A stretch of 64,000 bases of DNA from Hymenobacter latericoloratus (GCF_014199535.1 NZ_JACHNV010000002.1:124001-188000), one strand, 5' to 3'. Numbered from the stretch's first letter, positions 1 through 10,288 are shown. A program made the numbers and translations. Notes: a model not told the origin generated them from the sequence alone.

Positions 1-685
1 TGTACACCTTCACTGATAGAAGGATGTAAGCGCCCAGCGCGCCCAGCACTACGGCCGTTGGAAGGTTTTTCTTCAGAATGAGGGCGTGGTAAAAACCATA
101 GAAAGCCCAGCCCAAGGCCCCAATGCACAAGGAGTCCTTCATCAGGCCCGAGCCCCAGAAAAACACGGAAGGCAGAAAGAAAACGGCAATGGCCAGCTTC
201 TTGTAGGCCAGGGGGAAAATCCGAATGAAGGTGACGTACATGGCCCACATCCCGCAGAAGCTGGTGAAGGCAAAGCACAGGCCGATAACGGTGTAGGTGT
301 TAAAGCAAAACAGCGAAAACAAGCTAGCCACCTGCACTACGGCGTATTCGGTGGGGGCATCGTACCAGTACATGCGGCCCGTGTAGCGCAGCATATCGGC
401 ATCCGGCGGGTGCTGGGCCGTCAGCAGCTTCAGACCCGTGCTGAATGATTCGCCGAACGCCTCGTGCACCACCTTCGTGTGGAAGTAGTAGTTGAACGTG
501 TCGCCGCCCCCGTAGTAAAACTGGTAAATCAGACCCAGGCCAATGGCCCCCAGAAACTTCACGGACAGCGCCGGAATAAAGTACTTCCGGGTAAGGGGAT
601 TGGTAAACCGCTTGCGCACAGCAAAGGCTATTCCGTAGAATAAGCCCAGGTAAAGCGGCGTTAAAAACAGGTCCTTGAGTTCCAT
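1..685 (-). CDS. Polytopic membrane protein of unknown function, 3' end cut by the window
   Basis: Reading the minus strand from an ATG at 685 gives 228 open codons running off the window edge. The product starts MELKDLFLTPLYLG and alternates long hydrophobic stretches (about residues 5-25, 40-60, 120-140, 145-170, 180-205) with short polar loops, so it is a multi-pass inner-membrane protein. The first loops hold a conserved-looking YYGGGDTFNYY segment, and FLPSVFFWGSGLMKDS lies near the cut. I cannot name a family; the architecture resembles large glycosyltransferase-like membrane proteins, which is only a guess. It starts 22 bases after the upstream TPR gene on the same strand, so the two are probably co-transcribed. 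Confidence 0.7.
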   Translation of the reverse strand, partial: MELKDLFLTPLYLGLFYGIAFAVRKRFTNPLTRKYFIPALSVKFLGAIGLGLIYQFYYGGGDTFNYYFHTKVVHEAFGESFSTGLKLLTAQHPPDADMLRYTGRMYWYDAPTEYAVVQVASLFSLFCFNTYTVIGLCFAFTSFCGMWAMYVTFIRIFPLAYKKLAIAVFFLPSVFFWGSGLMKDSLCIGALGWAFYGFYHALILKKNLPTAVVLGALGAYILLSVKVY

Positions 686-707
686 ACGGTGCGCGTGGCA
701 GGCTTTC

Positions 708-1964
708 CTACTTCCGCTTTGTTTTCAGATACGCTTTGGCCTCCTTGTATTGTTCCGAATTGTGGTCAGATTTATCGAGCACAACGCTGTAATAGCGGCG
801 GGCCGCAGCGGCATCCTTGCCGCGGTCGGCGAGGCGGGCCAGGGCGAGGTTGGCAAAAACGTAGAAGCCGTACTTGGTTTCGCCGTTGGTTTCCGCAAAC
901 ACAATGCAGCGCTGGTAGTACTCTTTGGCCTTGGCTAGGTCCTTGTAGCGGTTCTGCATCAGGTAGCCCAGAAAGTAGGTGGCGTAGCGGCCGCTGTTGG
1001 CCTCGTAGCCCGGCAGGCCCCGGTTCAGCTTGTCGAGAATGTCGCGGCTGACCCGCTCACACTCCCGGAACTCACCCTGCCGGAAACAGGCATTGGCATA
1101 AATGCGCTGCAGGTAGCCATTGTCGGGGTAGGTAGTGGCCAGGTAGCGGGCAATGGGCATGGCCTCCTCGGGCTTGTCCTCCTCGTTCATGAGGATGCGC
1201 ATGAGAAACACCCGTGCCTCCGGACCCACATAAAAGCCATTATCGGCCACGTTCCGGAGTTGTTGCAGCCCCAGTTTTTTGTTGCCCTTGGGAAAGAACA
1301 GCAGCACGGGCTTCAGCAGCGGATAATTATCGGGAATCCAGACGGCGTAGTAGTTGAACAGAGCCTGCCCAAACAAAAACTCCGGGCTCAGCCCGTTGGC
1401 CTCCTTGCTTTTATCGAGGTAGTCGAGGGAGCGTTTGGCGCCCACGGTAGCCTTGCGCCAGTCGTGGCGCTCAGCGTGCAGGCGGGCATCAAAACCGTAG
1501 CTGGCGGCCAGGAAAAAACAGGCCTCGTAGTTGCGGCTATCGGCTCGGTACATGGCCTCGCCCTTCGTAACGGCCGTATCCATGTAGGCAAAGAAAATCT
1601 TGTCGTACTGCGTGTTGGCAATATTGGACGGCATGATTTTCCACCACGTGCTCAGCCCCATCAGGAAGTAGGGCATGGGGTGGTTGGGGTAACGGCGGCG
1701 CAGGCTCCGGAACTGGCGCTCGGCCTTATCGTACTTGAAATTGTAGAGGTTGAACACGGCCCCCTCCAGTTCCGTTTGGATGTCCTTGTCCAGCAGCAGC
1801 CAGCTTTTGGTATCAATGGCACCCGGAGCCACGTCTATGTTTTCCAATTGCACCTGCCGTACCGAGTCGGGTAGGGGCGCGGGGCGCGCCGTGTCGGGTT
1901 GCTGGGCCCATACCGCCAGGGGTAGTAGCAACAGTAACAGGACAAATTGGAGTCGTTTAAACAT
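708..1964 (-). CDS. Secreted tetratricopeptide-repeat protein
   Basis: This 418-residue protein begins with a signal peptide (MFKRLQFVLLLLLLPLAVWAQ, likely cleaved after WAQ). The rest is mostly amphipathic helix pairs of TPR character, for example around residues 70-110 (FNLYNFKYDKAERQFRSLRRRYP), 255-300 and 330-400. It probably acts as a periplasmic or surface-associated scaffold; TPR repeats do not reveal the partner. The gene is directly upstream of the truncated membrane-protein gene, which suggests the two products work together. A C-terminal KTKRK ends the protein and no catalytic motif is visible. Confidence 0.75.
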   Translation of the reverse strand: MFKRLQFVLLLLLLPLAVWAQQPDTARPAPLPDSVRQVQLENIDVAPGAIDTKSWLLLDKDIQTELEGAVFNLYNFKYDKAERQFRSLRRRYPNHPMPYFLMGLSTWWKIMPSNIANTQYDKIFFAYMDTAVTKGEAMYRADSRNYEACFFLAASYGFDARLHAERHDWRKATVGAKRSLDYLDKSKEANGLSPEFLFGQALFNYYAVWIPDNYPLLKPVLLFFPKGNKKLGLQQLRNVADNGFYVGPEARVFLMRILMNEEDKPEEAMPIARYLATTYPDNGYLQRIYANACFRQGEFRECERVSRDILDKLNRGLPGYEANSGRYATYFLGYLMQNRYKDLAKAKEYYQRCIVFAETNGETKYGFYVFANLALARLADRGKDAAAARRYYSVVLDKSDHNSEQYKEAKAYLKTKRK

Positions 1965-2076
1965 AGGAATAACAAAGGGCAGCCTTCAACCACAAATCAG
2001 GAAATATCCTATACTGCCCAATACAACAGCTAAAGTAGAACATTTGACCTAGTTTTGGACAAATAAGATACACTAT

Positions 2077-2991
2077 ATGCAGCTTTTACAAGCCCTGTGC
2101 CAGATAGCCGCGCCTTCCGGCCACGAAGCTCCCCTGACAGAATTCCTGCTTCACTACATTCGTCAGCACCAAGCTTCGTGGAGCACTCCCCCAACCGTGC
2201 TGGCCGGTGGAGAGTTCCAGGATTGCATTATTCTAATATTTGGAAGACCGCGTACTGCCGTATTCGCTCACTTGGATAGTATTGGATTTACGGTACGCTA
2301 CGGCCGGCAGCTCGTGCCCATCGGCGGGCCCGACGCCGAAACCGGCTACCGGCTGGTAGGCCGGGATAAGGATGGCGAGATTGAGTGTACGCTGGTGGTA
2401 AACGAGCAAACCGGGGCCCTGAGCTACGATTTTCACCGCGACATTGAGCGCGGTACCGAGCTTACCTTCCGCTGCGACTTCCGCGAAACCGACACCACCG
2501 TGCAGAGCTGCTACCTCGATAACCGGCTGGGGGTCTGGAACGCCCTGCGCCTCTGCGAAACCCTGCAGGATGGTATCGTGGCTTTCTCATGTTGGGAAGA
2601 GCACGGCGGCGGCTCGGTAGCCTACCTGGCCCGCTACATCTACGAAACCTACGGCGTGCGGCAGGCGCTTATATCCGACATCACCTGGGTGACGGAAGGT
2701 GTACGCCCGGGCGAGGGGGTAGCCATTTCCCTGCGCGACTCCCTGATTCCGCGCCGCAGCTACGTGGAGCGCATCCGGCGCATTGCCCGCGAGGCCGGCA
2801 TTCCGCACCAATTAGAGGTGGAAGGCAGCGGCGGCTCCGATGCCAAGGAGCTGCAGCACGGGGCCCAGCCCTGGGACTGGTGCTTCATCGGGGCCCCCGA
2901 GGACAACGTACACTCACCCGACGAAATCGTGGACAAGCGCGACATCGACAGCATGCTGGCCCTGTACCAGGTACTGATGCGCGAGCTGTAG
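2077..2991 (+). CDS. M42-family (glutamyl aminopeptidase-like) metallopeptidase
   Basis: This 304-residue protein has the ordered metal and catalytic motifs of co-catalytic zinc aminopeptidases: HLD at residues 65-67, a bridging Asp in LDNR (D148), the catalytic Glu pair in WEEHGG (E174, E175), an Asp in ISDITW (D201) and a late His in NVHSPDE (H279). The opening [11 protein letters not shown] is typical of the M42 family. It should remove N-terminal residues from peptides in the cytoplasm; there is no signal peptide. It is somewhat shorter than the usual 340-360 residues for M42. It is divergent from the TPR gene, and TAGTTTTG at 2050-2057 resembles a Bacteroidota -7 box. Confidence 0.85.
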   Translation: MQLLQALCQIAAPSGHEAPLTEFLLHYIRQHQASWSTPPTVLAGGEFQDCIILIFGRPRTAVFAHLDSIGFTVRYGRQLVPIGGPDAETGYRLVGRDKDGEIECTLVVNEQTGALSYDFHRDIERGTELTFRCDFRETDTTVQSCYLDNRLGVWNALRLCETLQDGIVAFSCWEEHGGGSVAYLARYIYETYGVRQALISDITWVTEGVRPGEGVAISLRDSLIPRRSYVERIRRIAREAGIPHQLEVEGSGGSDAKELQHGAQPWDWCFIGAPEDNVHSPDEIVDKRDIDSMLALYQVLMREL

Positions 2992-3012
2992 GCCGCCCGA
3001 TAAGGTTGAGTG

Positions 3013-3067
3013 ACCCGGCCGGGGTAGCGGAGGTTTTCCTCGGCTGCGCCGGCCGGGTTTGGCTTTG
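3013..3067 (+). terminator. Probable terminator hairpin after the M42 peptidase
   Basis: The arms ACCCGGCCGG (3013-3022) and CCGGCCGGGT (3049-3058) are exact inverted repeats, followed by a T-rich tract (TTTGGCTTT). The loop is rather long (26 bases), so it is a weaker candidate than the others in the window. Confidence 0.5.
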
Positions 3068-3186
3068 TGAAGGGGGTAGGAATATTCCTTAAGGCTTGAG
3101 GATTAGGGAATAACTTCTATTTTACCCGTCCAATCGTTCTTTCCCAGTTTCACTCTCCCAACCACCTCAACCTATTCCCACCGCTT

Positions 3187-5397
3187 ATGATGAATATTCT
3201 TTACGTAGTGCCGGCCCTGGGGGTGCTGGCCTTGCTGTTTACGTGGCTTCGCTCGGGCTGGGTGGGTAGGCAACCAGCCGGTGATGAACGGATGCAAACC
3301 ATTGCCGGCTACATTGCCGATGGCGCCATTGCTTTCCTGAAGGCGGAATATCGGGTGATGATTTTCTTCGGCCTCATTGCCTCGGCTTTCCTGTTTTACC
3401 TGGGTAGCACCGGCGAGAAGTCGAGCCCCGTCATTGTGGTGGCGTTTATCATTGGGGCCGTGTTTTCAGCGCTGGCGGGCTTTGTCGGGATGAAAATTGC
3501 CACCAAGGCCAACGTACGCACGGCCCAGGCGGCCCGTACCAGCCTGAGCCAAGCCCTGAGCGTGTCGTTTTCGGGAGGCTCGGTGATGGGGATGGGGGTA
3601 GCCGGGCTGGCCGTGCTGGGCCTGGGCTCCCTATTCCTTGTCTTCTACCAGATGTTTGTGGTGAGCCGGGGCGGTACGGCCAACGGCATCGAGATGGAAA
3701 CGGCCCTGGAGGTCCTGACGGGCTTTTCGCTGGGCGCTGAGAGTATTGCGCTGTTTGCCAGGGTAGGGGGCGGCATCTATACCAAAGCCGCCGACGTGGG
3801 CGCCGACCTCGTAGGCAAGGTAGAAGCCGGCATCCCCGAAGACGACCCCCGCAACCCCGCCACCATTGCCGACAATGTAGGCGACAACGTGGGCGACGTA
3901 GCCGGCATGGGCGCCGACCTGTTCGGCTCGTACGTGGCCACCATTCTGGCGACCATGGTGCTGGGCCGGGAGGTAGTAGCCCGCGGCGACCAGTTTCAGG
4001 GCCTTTCGCCCATTCTGCTGCCCATGGTTATTGCCGGCATGGGTATTGTGGCCTCGTTGGTGGGTATTCTGATGGTGCGCGTGAAGGAAGGCGGCAACGT
4101 GCAGGGCGCCCTCAACTTAGGCAACTACGTGTCGGTACTGGTGTCGGCGGTGGCTTCCTACTTCATCATTCAGTGGATTCTGCCCGCCGAGGACCTCACC
4201 ATTCGGGGCATCACCTTCGATGCCATGGACGTGTTCTACGCCGTGGTGGTGGGGCTGGTCGTGGGCACGCTGATGAGCATTATTACGGAGTATTACACGG
4301 CCATGGGCAAGCGGCCGGTGCTCAGCATCGTGCGCCAGAGCAGCACCGGCCACGCCACCACCGTTATTGGGGGGCTGGCGGTGGGGATGGAAAGCACCGT
4401 GCTACCCATTATTGTGCTGGCGGCGGGCATCGTGCTCAGCTACGAGTGCGCGGGCCTCTACGGCGTGGCCATTGCGGCGGCCGGCATGATGGCTACCACG
4501 GCCATGCAGCTTGCCATTGATGCCTTCGGCCCCATTGCCGACAATGCGGGCGGTATTGCCGAAATGAGCGAGCTGCCCAAGGAAGTACGCGAACGGACCG
4601 ACATTCTCGATGCTGTCGGTAACACCACCGCCGCCACTGGCAAAGGCTTTGCTATTGCTTCCGCTGCCCTGACTTCTTTGGCCCTGTTCGCGGCCTTCAT
4701 GGGCACGGCCAACATTTCGGCCATTGATATCAGCGATGCGCGGGTGTTGGGCGGGCTGTTCGTGGGCGCCATGATTCCGTTTATCTTCTCGGCCCTGGCT
4801 ATTTCGGCGGTGGGGCGCGCGGCCATGAGCATGGTGCAGGAAGTACGCCGCCAGTTCCGCGAAATTCCGGGCATTATGGAAGGCACCGGCCGGCCCGAGT
4901 ACGAAAAGTGCGTGGCTATTTCCACCCAGGCCGCCATTCGGGAAATGATGCTGCCCGGTGCCATTGCCCTAATTGTGCCGGTGATTGTGGGCTTTGCCTT
5001 CGGGCCCGAAGTGCTGGGCGGTACCCTGGCCGGCGTGACGGTGTCCGGGGTGCTGATGGCCATGTTCCAGAGCAATGCCGGCGGGGCCTGGGACAACGCC
5101 AAGAAGTCGTTTGAGAAAGGCGTGATGATTGACGGTAAAATGGAATACAAAGGCTCCGACGCCCACAAAGCTTCCGTGACCGGCGACACGGTAGGGGACC
5201 CGTTCAAGGACACTTCCGGCCCGAGCATGAACATCCTTATCAAGCTCATGAGCATTGTGTCGTTGGTCATTGCCCCGCACATTGCCGCTCCCGAGCGGGC
5301 CCTGACTCAAGAGTCAGGTAAGAAAACCCACGAAACCAGAATGGCGCAGCGCCCCACGGTAGCGCGGGCTACGCAGTCCTCCGGTTTTACCCGCTGA
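3187..5397 (+). CDS. hppA: Membrane-bound ion-pumping pyrophosphatase, K+-dependent type
   Basis: This 736-residue integral membrane protein hydrolyses pyrophosphate and pumps H+ or Na+ across the inner membrane. The substrate-site signatures are clear: [31 protein letters not shown] and a late [14 protein letters not shown]. At the site separating the two subfamilies it reads [10 protein letters not shown]; Ala there is typical of K+-dependent enzymes, where K+-independent ones have Lys (GNTTKA). The pumped ion cannot be decided by eye. About 27 residues ([20 protein letters not shown] and on) extend beyond the last helix and look unstructured. It is a single-gene unit closed by the hairpin at 5420-5452. 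ATG codons at 3187 and 3190 are both possible starts. Confidence 0.96.
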   Translation: MMNILYVVPALGVLALLFTWLRSGWVGRQPAGDERMQTIAGYIADGAIAFLKAEYRVMIFFGLIASAFLFYLGSTGEKSSPVIVVAFIIGAVFSALAGFVGMKIATKANVRTAQAARTSLSQALSVSFSGGSVMGMGVAGLAVLGLGSLFLVFYQMFVVSRGGTANGIEMETALEVLTGFSLGAESIALFARVGGGIYTKAADVGADLVGKVEAGIPEDDPRNPATIADNVGDNVGDVAGMGADLFGSYVATILATMVLGREVVARGDQFQGLSPILLPMVIAGMGIVASLVGILMVRVKEGGNVQGALNLGNYVSVLVSAVASYFIIQWILPAEDLTIRGITFDAMDVFYAVVVGLVVGTLMSIITEYYTAMGKRPVLSIVRQSSTGHATTVIGGLAVGMESTVLPIIVLAAGIVLSYECAGLYGVAIAAAGMMATTAMQLAIDAFGPIADNAGGIAEMSELPKEVRERTDILDAVGNTTAATGKGFAIASAALTSLALFAAFMGTANISAIDISDARVLGGLFVGAMIPFIFSALAISAVGRAAMSMVQEVRRQFREIPGIMEGTGRPEYEKCVAISTQAAIREMMLPGAIALIVPVIVGFAFGPEVLGGTLAGVTVSGVLMAMFQSNAGGAWDNAKKSFEKGVMIDGKMEYKGSDAHKASVTGDTVGDPFKDTSGPSMNILIKLMSIVSLVIAPHIAAPERALTQESGKKTHETRMAQRPTVARATQSSGFTR

Positions 5398-5419
5398 TTG
5401 CGTAAGCTCAACCACTCAG

Positions 5420-5452
5420 GCCGCCTTCCTTCACCAGGAGGGCGGCTTTTTT
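5420..5452 (+). terminator. Rho-independent terminator of hppA
   Basis: GCCGCCTTCC pairs with GGAGGGCGGC (one G-U pair) over an 8-base loop and is followed by six T residues, 20 bases after the hppA stop codon. Confidence 0.85.
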
Positions 5453-5456
5453 CTAC

Positions 5457-5464
5457 TACCTTTG
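5457..5464 (+). promoter_or_regulatory. Candidate -7 promoter element for hpt
   Basis: TACCTTTG matches the Bacteroidota TAnnTTTG box and lies just after the hppA terminator, 35 bases before the hpt start. No convincing -33 TTG was found at the right distance. Confidence 0.55.
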
Positions 5465-5498
5465 CCCGCCCGCTCACCTACGGCCCAACCCCAAACGG

Positions 5499-6038
5499 AT
5501 GACCCCGGACCATATTTCGCTGCATAACAAGCAGTTCGAGCCCTACCTGTCGGCTGCTCAACTCTCCGAGGCGGTGCAGACCGTAGCCGCCCGCCTCAAC
5601 CAGGACTACGCCGGCCAGACGCCCCTGTTCGTGGCGGTGCTCAACGGCTCGTTTATGTTCGTGGCTGATTTGCTAAAGCACATCACGCTCGACTGCGAAG
5701 TGAGCTTTATCAAAGTAGCCTCCTACCAGGGCACCAGCAGCACCGGCGAAGTGCGGGAGTTGCTCGGCCTTACGGAAGACCTGCAGGGCCGCCCGGTCAT
5801 TATTCTGGAAGACATTGTGGACACCGGCCATACCATGCGCCGGCTGCTCGATACGCTGGCCGAAAAGCAGCCCGCGTCCCTGGAGGTGGCTACCCTGTTT
5901 CTGAAGCCCGAGTGCCTGCAGCATGAGCTGTCCATCCGCTACGTGGGCCTGAGCATCCCCAACGACTTCATTGTGGGCTACGGCCTCGACTACGACGGCC
6001 TGGGCCGCAACTACCCCGATGTGTACAAAGCCGTGTAG
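5499..6038 (+). CDS. hpt: Hypoxanthine phosphoribosyltransferase
   Basis: This 179-residue type I phosphoribosyltransferase transfers a phosphoribosyl group from PRPP to hypoxanthine or guanine in purine salvage. The PRPP loop is EDIVDTGHT (residues 104-112), preceded by hydrophobic VIIL. The upstream LNGSFMFVADLL and the flexible-loop segment SYQGTSSTGEV fit bacterial HPRTs, as does the late NDFIVGYGLDYDG. The length is normal. It lies directly upstream of adk on the same strand, so purine salvage and adenylate balancing sit side by side, although the 121-base gap allows a separate adk promoter. Confidence 0.95.
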   Translation: MTPDHISLHNKQFEPYLSAAQLSEAVQTVAARLNQDYAGQTPLFVAVLNGSFMFVADLLKHITLDCEVSFIKVASYQGTSSTGEVRELLGLTEDLQGRPVIILEDIVDTGHTMRRLLDTLAEKQPASLEVATLFLKPECLQHELSIRYVGLSIPNDFIVGYGLDYDGLGRNYPDVYKAV

Positions 6039-6159
6039 GGAAATTACTGCCGGGTAGCCCAGCTAAAATTCGCTGGCGTCCGTAAAGGCTTTCCCTCCCG
6101 TTGCTTATATTGCCTAACCCCCTGTATTTTCTCCTTCCCCGCGTAACTCCCCGCTACTC

Positions 6160-6783
6160 ATGCTGAATCTCGTGCTCTTCGGCCCTCCGGGCGCCGGCAA
6201 AGGAACGCAAAGCCAGAAGCTGATTGCCCGCTATAACCTGGTTCACCTCTCTACCGGCGACCTGCTCCGCGCCCAGATTACTCAGGGCACCGAGCTGGGC
6301 CTGCGCGCCAAAAAGCTCATGGACGAAGGCCTGCTCGTTCCCGATGAGGTAGTAATCGGCATGATTGACAGCGCCCTGAAAGCCAACAAGCAAGCCGCCG
6401 GCTTCATCTTCGATGGTTTCCCGCGTACTGTGCCCCAGGCCGAAAGCCTCGATCAGCTGCTGGCCCAGCACGATACCGGCGTTTCGTGCATGGTAGCCCT
6501 GGAAGTGGACGAGCAGGAACTGGTAAAGCGCCTGCTGGAGCGCGGCAAAACCTCGGGCCGCCCCGACGACCAGAACGAAGAAAAAATCCGCAAGCGCGTA
6601 ACGGTATACAACACCGAAACCGCGCAGGTAGCCGGCTACTATGCTCAGCAGCAGAAATTCCACGCCCTGAACGGCATTGGCGCCATCGAAGACATCTTCG
6701 GCCAGATCTGCGCCATTCTGGATGAGCACCAGCCCGCCACTACCGAAGGCAGCCGCCAGGCAACCGACGAAGTAAAAGCGTAA
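6160..6783 (+). CDS. adk: Adenylate kinase
   Basis: This 207-residue protein interconverts ATP + AMP and two ADP in the cytoplasm. The P-loop is GPPGAGKGT (residues 8-16), followed by STGDLLR for AMP binding, DGFPRT and RGKTSGRPDD. There is no zinc-binding Cys set, and the region after RGKTSGRPDD is short, so this is the short-LID form. A C-terminal tail of about 15 residues after the last helix is polar and variable. It is followed by a long intergenic inverted repeat and then obg. Confidence 0.96.
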   Translation: MLNLVLFGPPGAGKGTQSQKLIARYNLVHLSTGDLLRAQITQGTELGLRAKKLMDEGLLVPDEVVIGMIDSALKANKQAAGFIFDGFPRTVPQAESLDQLLAQHDTGVSCMVALEVDEQELVKRLLERGKTSGRPDDQNEEKIRKRVTVYNTETAQVAGYYAQQQKFHALNGIGAIEDIFGQICAILDEHQPATTEGSRQATDEVKA

Positions 6784-6821
6784 CTTTGCCGCTGCTACGG
6801 CTTTCGTAGCGGCAGACCCCT

Positions 6822-6922
6822 CTGTCATCCTGAGCGCAGCGAAGGACCTTATACCAGTTGAACGGCGCTATATCGCCCTTGTTCTACCGTGATAAGGTCC
6901 TTCGCTGCGCTCAGGATGACAG
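6822..6922. repeat. Perfect 30-bp inverted repeat, GTCAT-type intergenic element
   Basis: The arms 6822-6851 and 6893-6922 are exact reverse complements (30 of 30), separated by 41 bases. The outer end reads CTGTCATCCTGAGCG. The element lies between adk and obg and could fold into a long hairpin in RNA or a cruciform in DNA. Its core resembles the arms at 48993-49096 and, less closely, 25302-25493, which suggests one dispersed family. No T-run follows, so it is not a canonical terminator. Confidence 0.9.
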
Positions 6923-6960
6923 CTGTTTTGTAGGCATCCTGATTAGAAGGTAAGAACGTC

Positions 6961-6996
6961 CCAATTCTTAATTTCTAATTCCTAATTCTTAATTCA
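6961..6996. repeat. AT-rich degenerate tandem repeat before obg
   Basis: The 36 bases directly upstream of the obg start repeat a TAATTCYTAATT-like unit about three times in an otherwise GC-rich region. It may contribute to the obg promoter or leader; no classic TAnnTTTG box is visible in it. Confidence 0.5.
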
Positions 6997-7001
6997 ACTC
7001 A

Positions 7002-8000
7002 GTGGCTTCTAATAACTTCATCGACTACGTCAAGATCAACTGCCGCTCGGGCCAGGGCGGGGCGGGCTCGCACCACTTTTTCCGGGCCAAGGGCCTGCCC
7101 AACGGCGGCCCCGACGGCGGCGACGGTGGCCGGGGTGGTCATATTATTCTGGAGGGCAACTCTCAGCTCTGGACCCTGCTGCACTTGCAGTACCAGAAGC
7201 ACCTGATTGCCAAGCCCGGCGAAAACGGCGGCGAAAACCTGCGCACCGGTGCCCAGGGCGAAGATATTATCGTGCAGGTGCCCCTCGGCACTATTGCCCG
7301 CGACGCGGAAACTGGTGAGAAAAAGCTAGAAATCACGGAGCACGGCCAGCGCCTTATTCTCACGCCCGGCGGCCGGGGCGGCCTCGGCAACGACCACTTT
7401 AAGTCGGCCACCAACCAGGCGCCCAGCTACGCCCAGCCCGGCGAGCCCGGCATTGATGAGTGGGTGATTCTGGAGCTGAAGCTGCTGGCCGACGTGGGGC
7501 TGGTAGGCTTCCCCAACGCCGGCAAAAGCACGCTTCTCTCTGTTGTGTCGGCCGCGAAACCCAAGATTGCCGACTACGCCTTCACGACCCTGACGCCGAA
7601 CCTGGGGGTAGTAGCCTACCGCGACTACAAGTCGTTTGTGATGGCCGACATTCCGGGCATCATTGAGGGTGCTGCGGAGGGTAGGGGCCTGGGCCACCGC
7701 TTCCTGCGCCACGTAGAGCGCAACTCCATTCTGCTGTTCATGATCAGCTGCGACTCACCTGACATCAATGCTGAATACCAAGTGTTGCTGAGTGAGTTGG
7801 AGCAATTCAACCCGGAGCTGCTGGACAAGAAGCGTCTGCTGGCCATTACCAAGTCGGATATGCTGGACGAGGAGTTGGAAGCCGAAATCCGAGCCACGCT
7901 GCCCACCGACCTGCCCACCATCTTCATTTCCAGCCTGACCAACAAGAATATCCAGCCCCTGAAGGATATGATCTGGCAGGCCCTGCACGCGCAGGAGTAA
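7002..8000 (+). CDS. obg: Obg/CgtA ribosome-associated GTPase
   Basis: This 332-residue GTPase takes part in late 50S ribosome assembly and the stringent response. Residues 1 to about 158 form the glycine-rich Obg domain ([12 protein letters not shown], then [20 protein letters not shown]). The G domain follows, with G1 GFPNAGKST at residues 169-177, G3 [16 protein letters not shown] and G4 TKSD. The variable C-terminal OCT domain is absent, as is common. Translation starts at a GTG; no in-frame ATG fits the conserved N-terminus. It is the first gene of the run obg, grpE, dnaJ, although gaps of 90-165 bases make a single operon uncertain. Confidence 0.95.
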   Translation: MASNNFIDYVKINCRSGQGGAGSHHFFRAKGLPNGGPDGGDGGRGGHIILEGNSQLWTLLHLQYQKHLIAKPGENGGENLRTGAQGEDIIVQVPLGTIARDAETGEKKLEITEHGQRLILTPGGRGGLGNDHFKSATNQAPSYAQPGEPGIDEWVILELKLLADVGLVGFPNAGKSTLLSVVSAAKPKIADYAFTTLTPNLGVVAYRDYKSFVMADIPGIIEGAAEGRGLGHRFLRHVERNSILLFMISCDSPDINAEYQVLLSELEQFNPELLDKKRLLAITKSDMLDEELEAEIRATLPTDLPTIFISSLTNKNIQPLKDMIWQALHAQE

Positions 8001-8165
8001 AAGGCAGGGTTTGCTACCCCTTGTCACTTTATAAACCTTGGGCTACCGTCGAGCTACCCGGAATCCGACACTCCGGCTGAACTAACTGCGGGCCGCCGGA
8101 GGTTTCTGTGCCACAATGACAGCTAATCAAGCTTTGGCAAGTTCCTTGCGCCCAGCGTAGCCTCT

Positions 8166-8798
8166 ATGTCTTCCCGATTCAACCCATTCCGACGATTTCA
8201 AGCGAAAATGGCTGACGATAAAACTCCACAACCCGACGAAACGCAATTCGACCAGACCAGCGCCCCGGCTGACCACGCCCCCGGCGAGCTGTCCGAAGAG
8301 CCCAATGCTCCCGAAATTGGGGAAGTAGAGGGCGCGGAGGCTACCCCGGAGCAGGGCTCCAAAGCTGATGCCGAATTGGCCGATCTGAAGGACAAATACC
8401 TGCGCCTGGCCGCCGAGTTTGAAAACTACAAGCGCCGTACCACCAAGGAACGCGCCGACCTGTTCAAGACTGCCAACCAGGAGCTGATGGTGGCCCTGCT
8501 GCCCGTGCTGGACGATTTCGACCGGGCCCGCCATCACACCAAGGACACGGAAGATGCTGGCGCCGTGCGCGAAAGCATCGACATTATTTACAACAAGCTC
8601 CAGAAAACCCTGAACCAGAAGGGCCTGGCCCCCATGGAGGCTAAGGGAGGCGCTTTCGACCCCGATCTGCACGAGGCCATCACCCAGATTCCGGCCCCGT
8701 CGGAAGACCTGAAGGGCAAAATTGTGGATGAGGTGGAGAAAGGCTACTACCTCGGCGACAAGGTAATCCGCCACGCCAAGGTGGTACTGGGCCAATAG
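8166..8798 (+). CDS. grpE: GrpE nucleotide exchange factor
   Basis: This 210-residue protein is the ADP/ATP exchange factor of DnaK. After an acidic, disordered N-terminal 75 residues there is a long coiled-coil helix (ELADLKDKYLRLAAEFENYKRR), then the GrpE core ending in VDEVEKGYYLGDKVIRHAKV, the family's most conserved C-terminal stretch. An alternative start at 8208 (MADDKTPQP) is equally plausible, since the first 14 residues are basic and may not be translated. It precedes dnaJ by 93 bases; dnaK is not in this window. Confidence 0.95.
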   Translation: MSSRFNPFRRFQAKMADDKTPQPDETQFDQTSAPADHAPGELSEEPNAPEIGEVEGAEATPEQGSKADAELADLKDKYLRLAAEFENYKRRTTKERADLFKTANQELMVALLPVLDDFDRARHHTKDTEDAGAVRESIDIIYNKLQKTLNQKGLAPMEAKGGAFDPDLHEAITQIPAPSEDLKGKIVDEVEKGYYLGDKVIRHAKVVLGQ

Positions 8799-8891
8799 TA
8801 TTGAGGAATGGGTATTGAGTAGCAAAACGCTGTTCGCTGAAAGCTGCCCGATATCTGTCTCAATACGGAATACTTATTACTCACTACTGCA

Positions 8892-10034
8892 ATGGCAACG
8901 AAGCGAGATTATTACGAGGTGTTGGGCGTAGCCAAAAACGCTTCGGGCGACGAGATAAAGAAGGCCTACCGCAAGGTGGCCATCAAATATCACCCCGATA
9001 AAAACCCCGACGACCCAACCGCCGAGGACAAGTTCAAGGAGGCTGCCGAGGCCTACGAGGTCCTCAGCGACGAGCAGAAGCGCGCCCGTTACGACCGTTT
9101 CGGCCACCAGGCCGGCGGCGGTAATGGCGGCGGCCCGAACATGGAGGATATCTTCTCCCAGTTCGGCGACATCTTTGGCGGTGGTGGCTTCGAGGGCTTC
9201 TTCGGCGGGGGCGGCCGCGGCCAGCAGGGCGGGCGGCGCGTGCGCAAGGGTTCTAACCTGCGCATCAAGCTCAAGCTTGATCTGGAAGAAGTAGCCAACG
9301 GCGTTGAGAAAAAAATTAAGGTGAAGCGCTACGTGGCGTGCAACACCTGCTCGGGCACCGGCGCCAAAAACGGCACCGATCTGAAAACCTGCGGTACCTG
9401 CAACGGCCAGGGCCAGGTGAAGCGCGTGGTGCAAACCATGCTCGGCCAGATGGTAAGCGCCTCTACCTGCCCTACCTGCGAAGGCGAGGGCAAAGTGGTA
9501 ACCAGCAAGTGCGACGTATGCCACGGCGACGGTCGCCAGCTGCACGAAGAGGTTATTCCGATTAACATTCCGGCCGGCGTTGCCGAGGGCATGCAGTTGA
9601 GCATGAACGGCAAAGGCAACTTCCCGGAGCGGGGCGGCGTGCCCGGCGACCTGCTCATTCAGATTGAGGAAGAGCCGCACGAAGTGCTCAAGCGCGACGG
9701 CAACAACATCATGTTCGAGCAGTACATCTCGTTCGTGGATGCCGCCCTGGGGGCCAGTATTGAGGTGCCGACCATTGAAGGCAAGGTGAAAATCAAGGTG
9801 GACCCCGGCACTCAGCCTGGCAAAATCCTGCGTCTGCGCGGCAAGGGCATCAAGGACATCAATGGGTACGGCCGCGGCGACCAGTTGATTCATCTGAACG
9901 TCTGGACGCCGAAGAACGTGACCAGCGAGGAGCGCGAGTTGCTGGAAAAGCTGCGCGATGCCCGCAACTTCACGCCCAACCCCGGCAAAAACGAAAAAGG
10001 CTTCTTCGAGAAAGTGAAGGAGTATTTCCAATAA
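8892..10034 (+). CDS. dnaJ: Chaperone DnaJ (class A Hsp40)
   Basis: This 380-residue protein stimulates DnaK ATPase and delivers unfolded clients. Order of domains: J domain (residues 1-70, with the HPD tripeptide in YHPDKNP), a Gly/Phe-rich linker (about 75-120), a zinc-finger region with four CxxCxGxG-like repeats ([32 protein letters not shown], roughly residues 150-215), then the C-terminal substrate-binding domains. It is full length. A strong terminator at 10072 closes the unit, so grpE and dnaJ probably end a common transcript. Confidence 0.97.
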   Translation: MATKRDYYEVLGVAKNASGDEIKKAYRKVAIKYHPDKNPDDPTAEDKFKEAAEAYEVLSDEQKRARYDRFGHQAGGGNGGGPNMEDIFSQFGDIFGGGGFEGFFGGGGRGQQGGRRVRKGSNLRIKLKLDLEEVANGVEKKIKVKRYVACNTCSGTGAKNGTDLKTCGTCNGQGQVKRVVQTMLGQMVSASTCPTCEGEGKVVTSKCDVCHGDGRQLHEEVIPINIPAGVAEGMQLSMNGKGNFPERGGVPGDLLIQIEEEPHEVLKRDGNNIMFEQYISFVDAALGASIEVPTIEGKVKIKVDPGTQPGKILRLRGKGIKDINGYGRGDQLIHLNVWTPKNVTSEERELLEKLRDARNFTPNPGKNEKGFFEKVKEYFQ

Positions 10035-10071
10035 GCACGGATTTAGACAGATTCCGCTGACTTTGTTTAGA

Positions 10072-10107
10072 GCCTGCCTTCCCGCTTCCGGGAAGGCAGG
10101 CTTTTTT
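10072..10107 (+). terminator. Rho-independent terminator of dnaJ
   Basis: GCCTGCCTTCCCG pairs with CGGGAAGGCAGGC over a very small loop and is followed by TTTTTTG. It is a strong hairpin 37 bases after the dnaJ stop. Confidence 0.9.
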
Positions 10108-10288
10108 GTTTGGGGCTTCTGCCGGAGAGGTTTGAGCAGGTGGAGGGGGTAGGGCAGGTGCCGTTTGCGAGGGATAGGCGTTGATTGTTGGGAGGCTTTC
10201 GGCGTGGGAGCGGGGTAGAAAAAAAGTTTGGGGGCGGCTGTAATGCGCAGGAGGGTTCTACGATAAATCAGGCAAACTTCCCCACCAT

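Noticed and set aside
86..448. A 120-codon plus-strand ORF over the truncated membrane gene
   Set aside because: It is antisense to a hydrophobic, protein-like frame, and its product is compositionally odd (Gly/Gln/His-rich) with no recognisable motif.
4458..5282. A 274-codon minus-strand ORF inside hppA
   Set aside because: It is a mirror frame of a certain gene in GC-rich DNA; the product has no family features.
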